The notes under the pieces were generated by a model. The model made no database searches. It worked only from the letters and a program-made list of their open reading frames with translations, and had not been told where the DNA came from. A program made the position numbers and the translations under genes. Positions 63,332 through 64,000 of a stretch of DNA of 64,000 nucleotides are shown here, piece after piece. This DNA is from Streptosporangium canum. GTDB taxonomy: Bacteria > Actinomycetota > Actinomycetes > Streptosporangiales > Streptosporangiaceae. Where the stretch lies: positions 208,372-272,371 of the forward strand of contig NZ_FOQY01000010.1 in NCBI RefSeq assembly GCF_900113865.1, given 5' to 3'. Position 1 is the first letter of the stretch; each line of letters starts with the position of its first letter.

Positions 63332-63573
63332 CATTCGCGGCCAATTGTGGACGGTCACCCAGGAACTCCCGGCCGGCGGCCATGCGAGGCCGGATACACG
63401 GCCACGGAACCTCCTGGCGGGCGGTCGGCATCTCCCCTGCCCCGTGGCCACTGGACTCGGGCGAAACCGCTCGAGGGAGGAGGCTGGTCAAGGCCCATCG
63501 GGAACAACCGGACACTCGTTGGCGATAGCCGGCCGTCGGGCTGGGAGATGACGCCGACCACCGTTCCGCTGGA
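63332..63573. other. intergenic region after the right element
   Basis: About 240 bp with no convincing gene. The bases directly after the element do not resume the interrupted IS3 orfA, so the junction was rearranged after, or together with, the insertion. Confidence 0.4.
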
Positions 63574-64000
63574 TCATGGGCCGGTTCGGCGGTGCCGGTA
63601 GGAAAGCGTGACGGCGGCGAGGAGCGGGGCCCACGCCACCAGCGGCAGGTAGATGAACCCGACGAGCAGACGTCCGGTCACGGTCATGCCGGGGTGCGGC
63701 AGCGTCCACCAGAACAGGAACGGGGTCCACAGCAGGGCGAGAACCCCGACGCCGAGCCAGGCGGGCACGGTGACGGCCAGGCGCGGGATCGTCCGGCCGC
63801 CGAGCAGCGGGATCCAGCGCGGCACCACTTCGCCCCAGCGTCGCACCAGGCCGAGAGTGAGCAGGGCCGCGGCTTCGGTCAGCGCGGAGAGGGCGATCAG
63901 GTACAGCGGCCCCCACGCGGTCGTGCCGACCAGGTCGCGCAGGCCCTGCTCGGTGTAGCCGAGCGGAAGTCCCAGGGCCAGACCGATCCGCCACAGACTC
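63574..64000 (-). CDS. integral membrane protein, N-terminus outside window
   Basis: The frame is open to the window edge; at least 141 residues are visible. Four hydrophobic segments (WRIGLALGLPLGY region, LYLIALSALTEAAALLTLGLV, AWLGVGVLALLWTPFLFWW, LLVGFIYLPLVAWAPLLAAVTL), with the conserved-looking RRWGEVVPRWIPLLGGRTIP cytoplasmic loop, resemble uncharacterised actinobacterial membrane proteins. It ends with SYRHRRTGP. Function unknown. Confidence 0.8.
   Translation of the reverse strand, partial: SLWRIGLALGLPLGYTEQGLRDLVGTTAWGPLYLIALSALTEAAALLTLGLVRRWGEVVPRWIPLLGGRTIPRLAVTVPAWLGVGVLALLWTPFLFWWTLPHPGMTVTGRLLVGFIYLPLVAWAPLLAAVTLSYRHRRTGP

Overview
The window is a very GC-rich chromosomal segment from an actinobacterium, most likely Streptosporangium or a close relative in the Streptosporangiales. 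The reasons are the near-constant G/C third codon positions, the actinobacterial housekeeping order (recA-recX, rny, gluABCD, miaB, miaA, dapF, hflX), a recA promoter with both a LexA-type SOS box and a RecA-NDp (PafBC-type) element, and short 'MSERSER'-type repeats at a start codon. No rRNA, tRNA, CRISPR array or replication origin was seen.

Layout. Bases 1-4.1 kb hold the 3' part of a REC-GAF-PP2C (SpoIIE) phosphatase gene, hflX and a beta-repeat lipoprotein. Bases 4.2-11.0 kb form a glycolate/glyoxylate module: malate synthase (aceB), a three-gene glycolate oxidase (glcD, glcE, glcF) and an IclR regulator joined to glcF through two copies of a small repeat. Bases 11.1-22.1 kb are a sulfated-polysaccharide locus: a Tat-exported PL8 chondroitin-ABC-type lyase diverges from a tightly overlapping operon for an ABC sugar importer, a GntR/LacI regulator, a Gfo/Idh dehydrogenase and a cytoplasmic-looking formylglycine sulfatase, followed by a TIM-barrel isomerase/epimerase. 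Bases 22-31 kb carry envelope and regulatory genes: an SPFH lipoprotein, an ECF-like sigma factor with a CU044_5270-type partner, a pirin, a two-component system with a PepSY protein, a secreted HNH nuclease lipoprotein, a cupin and an SDR.

Bases 31-53 kb are mostly conserved core: a TPR-like protein, dapF, miaA, ogt, an RNase Z-like hydrolase, miaB, gluABCD, an S9 peptidase, rny, recX, recA and DUF3046. Inside this core, at 37.8-38.7 kb, is a decayed cassette: a PLP aminotransferase that has lost its catalytic-lysine segment in frame, next to a C-terminal fragment of its probable regulator. Bases 53-60.4 kb hold a VOC protein, a large Lhr helicase and a divergent NmrA/TetR pair separated by an unusually long inverted repeat.

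Bases 60.8-63.3 kb form a mobile-looking island. Two 263-bp elements, identical as read and in opposite orientation, bracket an MFS exporter, a divergent MerR regulator and the left end of an IS3-family insertion sequence that one of the elements interrupts. The window ends in a partial membrane-protein gene. Across the window, several genes are followed by short degenerate tandem duplications that begin at or near the stop codon.
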